From: Xanthomonas sp. CFBP 8443
GTDB taxonomy: Bacteria > Pseudomonadota > Gammaproteobacteria > Xanthomonadales > Xanthomonadaceae
Reading direction: 5' to 3'
Length of the DNA: 64,000 bases
NCBI RefSeq assembly: GCF_025666195.1
Contig: NZ_CP102592.1
Location: 434,001-498,000, forward strand
In this document: positions 59,739-64,000 of the stretch, piece after piece
Numbering within the stretch: the first letter of the stretch is position 1
Layout: every line of letters starts with the position of its first letter
Program-made: the position numbers and the translations under genes
The notes under the pieces: generated by a model
Seen by the model: only the letters and a program-made list of their open reading frames with translations
Told to the model about the DNA's origin: nothing
Database searches by the model: none

Positions 59739-60650
59739 TCAACCGGCCGCGGCCGACGTCGCAGCTGGCGCCAGCAAATCGCCCAACTCGATGCGGCGCA
59801 AGAACTCCGCACGGATACGGTCGGCCACTGCCGCGACCACTGCGCAGCCGTCGTCGGAAGGATCGACATGCACGCGGAACGGGCGGTGGCCGTAGGGCGC
59901 ATTCACCACGTCGACGACTGCGCGCGCGACGCTGGCGGGGGCGGCATCGGGCGGCTCGCATGCGGCGAGGTTCTTCAGCGCGGTGTCGGCCAGGCCGCGG
60001 GTGGGGCCTGCGTCGTACGCGTGTTGGCGCGCGTCGTCCGCGGGTCTGCCGGCATGGGCGAAGTGGTTGGTGCCCTGGGTGAACGCACCGGGCACGACGA
60101 TGGAGCTCTCGATGCCCCAGCGCGCCAGTTCCGCGGCGTAGCTGACCGCCAGCGCGTCCATCGCCGCCTTGGCCGCGAAGTAGGGCGCCAGGAACGGCGG
60201 CGTGCCGCCGCGGTGGCTGCTGCTGCCGATCCACAACAGCAGGCCTTTGCCTTGCGCGCGCAGCTGCGGCAGCGCGGCGCGATTGACCCGCTGCGCGCCG
60301 AGTACGTTGACGTCGTAGAGCTGGGCGAACTGCTCGGGGGTGAACGCCTCGGCGGCGCCGAACGCCATGTGTCCGGCGTTGTGCAGCAGCGCGTCGATGC
60401 GCCCTCGCTCGGCGACGATGCGCGCGATGGCCGCGTCGGCGGAGGCTTGCGATTGCACGTCCAACTCGATCGCGTGCAGCTGCACGCCGTGCTCGGTTGC
60501 GTAGGCCTTCGCGCGCCCCACTTGCGGTGCGTTGCGCCCGCCGGTGTCGCGCATGCTGGCGTAGACGATGTGGCCGGCGTCGGCGAGCGCGCGGGCGCTC
60601 ATCGCACCGAAGCCGCTGGAGGTGCCGGTGACCAGGATCACTTGGCTCAT
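59739..60650 (-). CDS. SDR family oxidoreductase
   Basis: A 303-residue short-chain dehydrogenase. The nucleotide-binding motif is TGTSSGFG (TGxxxGxG), NAG is at LLHNAGHMAFG, and the active-site Ser, Tyr and Lys are in WIGSSSH and APYFAAKAAMD. It is longer than classical SDRs, with a C-terminal extension of ~60 residues. It starts 38 bp after the upstream SDR gene and belongs to the LysR-divergent cluster. NAD(P) preference is not clear. Confidence 0.88.
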   Translation of the reverse strand: MSQVILVTGTSSGFGAMSARALADAGHIVYASMRDTGGRNAPQVGRAKAYATEHGVQLHAIELDVQSQASADAAIARIVAERGRIDALLHNAGHMAFGAAEAFTPEQFAQLYDVNVLGAQRVNRAALPQLRAQGKGLLLWIGSSSHRGGTPPFLAPYFAAKAAMDALAVSYAAELARWGIESSIVVPGAFTQGTNHFAHAGRPADDARQHAYDAGPTRGLADTALKNLAACEPPDAAPASVARAVVDVVNAPYGHRPFRVHVDPSDDGCAVVAAVADRIRAEFLRRIELGDLLAPAATSAAAG

Positions 60651-60687
60651 GGGAGGAGTTCCTCGAACGGGGAGCGCATGCGGCGGC

Positions 60688-61428
60688 TCAGGCGAAGCCG
60701 CCGTTCGCGCGCAGGACCTGGGCGTTGACCCAGCCGCCACCGGGGCCGGCCAGGAACGCCACCACGGCGGCGATGTCGTCGGGCGTGCCCAGCCGTTCCA
60801 GCGGGGCCAGCTTGGCGCTCTGCTCGATCTGTTCGGGGCTCTTGCCGTTGAGGAACAGCTCGGTGCCGACCGGGCCGGGCGCGACCGCGTTGACCGTGAT
60901 GCCCTTGCCGCGCAGCTCGTTGGCGAGCACGCGCACCAGCCCTTCGACGCCGGCCTTGGAGGCGATGTAGGGGCCGTAGCCCGGGAACGCCTTGGCGATG
61001 ACGCTGGTCGACAGGGCGATGATGCGGCCGCCTTCGCCGAGCTGCGCGGCGGCCTGGCCCAGCACCAGGAACGTGCCACGCAGGTTGGTGGCGATCACCC
61101 GGTCGAAGTCGGCCAGGCCGTCTGCGGCGATTCGCGCCATCGGCATGACGCCGGCGCTGTTGACCACCACGTCGATGCGGCCAAAGGCCTGGCGCGCGGC
61201 GTCGAACAGCGCGGCGACGTCCTCGGGGTTGCCGACGTCGCCCTGGACGGCGATGGCCTTGCCGCCGGCCGCCGCGATGGCCGCCACGGTGTCCTGCGCC
61301 TTGGCGGCGTTGCCGGCGTAGTTGACGACGACCGCGAAGCCATCGGCGGCCAGGCGTTGGGCGATGGCCTGGCCGATACCGCGGGAGGCGCCGGTGACGA
61401 TGGCGGTCTTGGATGCGTGCGTACGCAT
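60688..61428 (-). CDS. SDR family oxidoreductase (FabG-like)
   Basis: A 246-residue classical SDR with TGASRGIG, NSAG (VVNSAGVMPMA), Ser in ALSTSV and YIASK in the catalytic position. It closes with FLAGPGGGWVNAQVLRANGGFA, as in 3-oxoacyl reductase-type enzymes. It is the first gene of the cluster and is divergently transcribed from the LysR regulator, 118 bp apart. A role in carbonyl or quinone detoxification is plausible but not shown. Confidence 0.9.
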   Translation of the reverse strand: MRTHASKTAIVTGASRGIGQAIAQRLAADGFAVVVNYAGNAAKAQDTVAAIAAAGGKAIAVQGDVGNPEDVAALFDAARQAFGRIDVVVNSAGVMPMARIAADGLADFDRVIATNLRGTFLVLGQAAAQLGEGGRIIALSTSVIAKAFPGYGPYIASKAGVEGLVRVLANELRGKGITVNAVAPGPVGTELFLNGKSPEQIEQSAKLAPLERLGTPDDIAAVVAFLAGPGGGWVNAQVLRANGGFA

Positions 61429-61546
61429 GGCGTGCTCCAGAGAAGAGGGGCGGACTGCCCGTGGAGCGTCATTCTTCCGGTTGACGCCATTGGGATAAAT
61501 CCTGCTAAGTTGCCAACTCAATTCAACGACAGACAACAATCGGGCC

Positions 61547-62458
61547 ATGGACCGCTTCGACTCGCTGCACCTGTTCACCCGCATCGTGGAGCTGGGCAGC
61601 TTCAGCCAAGCCGCGGCGGCGTTGGACATTCCCCGCGCCACCGCCACCTACGCGATCAAGGCGCTGGAAGCCCGGCTCGGCACCCGCCTGCTCGACCGCA
61701 CCACGCGCACCGTGCGCCCGACCTTGGACGGCCAGGCGTTCTACGCGCGCTGCGTGCACGTGCTCAGCGAGCTGGACGACGCCGAAGCCTCGTTGCGCCA
61801 GGTCGCGTCCAATCCGCGCGGCGTCCTGCGCGTGGACATGCACGGCACGCACGCGACGCGGATCGTGCTGCCGCGCATCGACGAATTCCGGACGCGCTAT
61901 CCCGGCATCGAGCTGGTCGTCAGCAGCGGCGACCGGCTGGTCGATCTGGTCCGCGAAGGCGTGGATTGCGTGATCCGCGCAGGCACCCCGCGCGACTCCT
62001 CGCTGGTGGCGCGGCGGTTGGCGATCATGCCGCAGGTGGTCTGCGCCAGCCCGGACTATCTCGCCCGCTTCGGCACGCCGCGCCATCCCGACGACCTTGC
62101 CGCGCATCAAGTGGTGAAGTTCTTCTCGAGCGGCGGCGCCACCGACAACACCCTGGACCTGCGCGTCGGCGGCCAGGTGCGTGCGTTCGCGCTCGACGGG
62201 TGGATGTCGGTCAACGATGCCGAGAACAACGTCATCTGCGCGCTGCGCGGCTGCGGCTTGATCCAGCTGCCGCGCTTCCATGTCGAAGACGAGTTGCGGG
62301 ACGGACGCCTGGTCGAAGTGCTGGCCGACTGGCCGAGCCCGGACTTCCCGCTGTCGGCGATGTATCCGCAGCACCGCCAGCTGTCGCCGCGGGTTCGCGT
62401 GTTCGTCGATTGGCTGAGCAAGCTGTACGCAGAGAAGTTCGGACATCCGGGGGAGTGA
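61547..62458 (+). CDS. LysR family transcriptional regulator
   Basis: A 303-residue LysR-type regulator. Residues 1-60 hold the winged helix (FSQAAAALDIPRATATYAIKALEARLGTRLLDRTTRTVRPTLDG). Residues ~90-300 form the effector domain (GVLRVDMHGTHATRIVLPRIDEFRTRYPGIELVVSSGDRLVDLVREGVDCVIRAG). It resembles the DsdC/PtxR-type subgroup next to SDR genes. It is divergent from the SDR-SDR-tautomerase-DoxX set, which it probably controls. Confidence 0.92.
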   Translation: MDRFDSLHLFTRIVELGSFSQAAAALDIPRATATYAIKALEARLGTRLLDRTTRTVRPTLDGQAFYARCVHVLSELDDAEASLRQVASNPRGVLRVDMHGTHATRIVLPRIDEFRTRYPGIELVVSSGDRLVDLVREGVDCVIRAGTPRDSSLVARRLAIMPQVVCASPDYLARFGTPRHPDDLAAHQVVKFFSSGGATDNTLDLRVGGQVRAFALDGWMSVNDAENNVICALRGCGLIQLPRFHVEDELRDGRLVEVLADWPSPDFPLSAMYPQHRQLSPRVRVFVDWLSKLYAEKFGHPGE

Positions 62459-62718
62459 ATTATGAAACGCTGGGGCTCTCGGAAGAGTGCTGGAGATGCG
62501 CTGCTGTGTAGTGCTGTCGAAAACGCGGCGCAATTTTCGTAGACTTTCGAGAAAGGGAAACGAAGTGCAAATGGGCCCGATACGCTCGATGGACCCCGGT
62601 GTGATCGCCTTCCCGTCATCTCAGCAACTCCACTACCTGAAATCTCACACGTCTGTAGCGCCGCCCCGTGCGGTTGATATCGCTTCCCGCGAGATCAAGG
62701 GCTAACAAAAGGACATCG

Positions 62719-63381
62719 ATGCAAGGACGCGAAACGTCATCTGCCGGATGGGGCGAGTTGCTGGTCGTCGTGGCGATCGCGTTCGGGCTCCCCATCTACT
62801 GGAGCTTTTCGGCGGTGCTGGCGGCCGAGGTCGATGCGTCTTTCTCGGAAGCCAGCCTGTGGTCGATGGTCTTCTATGAGCTGCTGGTCATGGCGGTGCT
62901 TGGTCCGGCGCTGTGGCTGCGTGGATGGAGTGCGCAGGCATTGGGTCTCCATTGGCAGAGGCGGGACATCTGGCAAGCACTGGGACTGCTGATCGTATGC
63001 ATCGCGGCGTGCTATCCGTTGAGCTTGCTCGGGGCGTTCATGGCCGAGGGCGTGAATCCCTCCATGGATGCCATGGTCGCCAGCAACCTGTCGCTGGCCG
63101 CGATCGTGGCGATCTCGTTGGTCAATCCCGTTTTCGAGGAAGTGTTCGTCTGCGCGTATGTGATACGCGCGTTGGAGCGACGGCATAGCCGCGCGTTCGC
63201 GGTGAACGTCAGTACGGCGATCCGAGCCTCGTATCACTTGTACCAAGGCCCCATCGGCGCAATTTCATTGGTCGTGGTGGGGCTGATCCTCGGATGGTGG
63301 TTCGCACGCACAGGCCGGCTCTGGCCCGCGATCATCGCCCACGGCTTGATGGACCTGCTCGCGCTGATGGTTTATGCCTAG
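62719..63381 (+). CDS. CPBP family intramembrane metalloprotease
   Basis: A 220-residue membrane protein with about six TM helices. Catalytic motifs are NPVFEEVFVCAYVIR (EExxxR-like, with the paired Glu), SYHLYQG (metal His) and IIAHGLMDLLAL (third motif). CPBP proteins are Rce1-like proteases, some of which process or immunise against bacteriocins. The ATG at 62719 follows AAAAGGA. The start is 260 bp after the LysR stop. Confidence 0.85.
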   Translation: MQGRETSSAGWGELLVVVAIAFGLPIYWSFSAVLAAEVDASFSEASLWSMVFYELLVMAVLGPALWLRGWSAQALGLHWQRRDIWQALGLLIVCIAACYPLSLLGAFMAEGVNPSMDAMVASNLSLAAIVAISLVNPVFEEVFVCAYVIRALERRHSRAFAVNVSTAIRASYHLYQGPIGAISLVVVGLILGWWFARTGRLWPAIIAHGLMDLLALMVYA

Positions 63382-63549
63382 CATGTGGCGCAACAGAAGG
63401 CGCGGAGCAGCGTCTTCCGCCGGACCATGGTCCATGGTGCGCTGCGGCGCGATTCGGATCTCGGAAGGTATGAGTCGCAGCTGCTTCGGATTGGGCGGGC
63501 CGCTGCTGAGGCGTGACATCAAGTGCCGTATTGGGCCAGGGAGACGTCT

Positions 63550-64000
63550 GTGAGAACAATGATCCTGATGCTGGCAGCAGCAGTGCTTGCGCTTCCTCGC
63601 GGGGCTGTCGCGCGCTCTTCAGAGGATGAGGTGGCGGCCGCAACGTCTTATGCCCAAAGCGTGGGAATCCCGGTGGAGGAGGCTGCCAGGAGGCTGTATA
63701 TGCAGGAGCATGCCCAGGCCCAGGTGTCCCGCATTGTCGACCGCTATAGCGGTAGGTTGGCGGGCGCGTACTGGGAAGACATGCCAACGCTGCAGTTCGT
63801 GATACGGCTCAAGGGCTCGGCGCCGGTGACGCCCGTGCCGAACGTGGCAACTGCAAGGGGAGAGCTTCCCATCGTGATAAAGATGGGAGCACCGGCTACC
63901 ATCGATGAGCTTTGGGAAAAGATCAAACGGCATCACGCCGATCTGTACGAAACGGTTCCAGGACTGCAAGGGATCTTTGTCGATGAGCGCACAGGGGATA
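63550..64000 (+). CDS. Exported hypothetical protein, runs off the window end
   Basis: At least 150 residues from GTG 63550 (or ATG 63559), with no stop before 64000. The N-terminus is a signal peptide (MILMLAAAVLALPRGAVA). The mature start has SSEDEVAAATSYAQSVGIPVEEAARRLYMQEHAQAQVSRI and the visible end is PGLQGIFVDERTGD. This resembles the pro-region of some secreted trypsin-like proteases, but the catalytic part is outside the window, so function stays open. Confidence 0.6.
   Translation, partial: MRTMILMLAAAVLALPRGAVARSSEDEVAAATSYAQSVGIPVEEAARRLYMQEHAQAQVSRIVDRYSGRLAGAYWEDMPTLQFVIRLKGSAPVTPVPNVATARGELPIVIKMGAPATIDELWEKIKRHHADLYETVPGLQGIFVDERTGD

Overview
The window is high-GC, densely packed, and reads as a chromosome segment from a Xanthomonadaceae bacterium, most likely Xanthomonas. 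The evidence is a PhoP/PhoQ pair with a small exported PepSY-like neighbour, a long-form tryptophanyl-tRNA synthetase, a split class II ribonucleotide reductase (NrdJa/NrdJb), and hundreds of bases of dispersed palindromes built on GCGGCTTCAGCCGC. No rRNA, CRISPR array, integrase or transposase was seen. One tRNA, tRNA-Thr(TGT), is present.

Layout. 0.2-5.8 kb: PhoP/PhoQ two-component system, then a DUF1800/DUF1501 exported pair. 5.9-6.3 kb: a palindrome array between convergent genes. 6.3-11.4 kb: mtfA, birA-coaX (overlapping), a SPOR-domain protein, tRNA-Thr and arginase. 11.5-17.7 kb: two entericidin-like lipoproteins, CsbD, a hypothetical, trpS, an MBL-fold hydrolase and an M28 peptidase. 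17.7-20.6 kb: a large palindrome array and two overlapping EamA transporters. 20.7-27.8 kb: a lipoprotein hydrolase and a MacAB-like exporter (adaptor, ATPase, two permeases) split by a 0.55 kb nested palindrome. 28.0-31.7 kb: an ABC-2 exporter with a DesK/DesR-type two-component system. 32.1-36.8 kb: a ThuA-like protein, cytochrome b561 plus catalase-like peroxidase, and a divergent ECF sigma/anti-sigma pair. 36.8-37.8 kb: a palindrome array. 37.9-44.6 kb: M17 peptidase, HAD hydrolase, AI-2E transporter, a three-gene membrane-stress cluster, a KTSC-like protein and a DegP-like protease. 45.1-49.1 kb: nrdJa, a histone H1-like gene and nrdJb.

49.1-55.4 kb is an accessory island with visibly lower GC and different codon use. 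It carries three genes in the order of the Detocs anti-phage system: a 1167-residue soluble sensor with a C-terminal histidine-kinase ATPase domain (DtcA), a stand-alone receiver (DtcB), and a receiver fused to a nucleoside-phosphorylase-fold domain (DtcC, the predicted ATP-cleaving effector). The genes overlap and look translationally coupled. They are preceded by three 22-bp direct repeats and an inverted repeat, and followed by a SymE-type toxin gene whose Shine-Dalgarno sequence sits in a hairpin. This is the most interesting block in the window.

55.5-64.0 kb: an S41 protease, an alpha/beta hydrolase, and a DoxX-tautomerase-SDR-SDR cluster divergent from its likely LysR regulator. A CPBP membrane protease follows, then an exported protein that runs off the window end.
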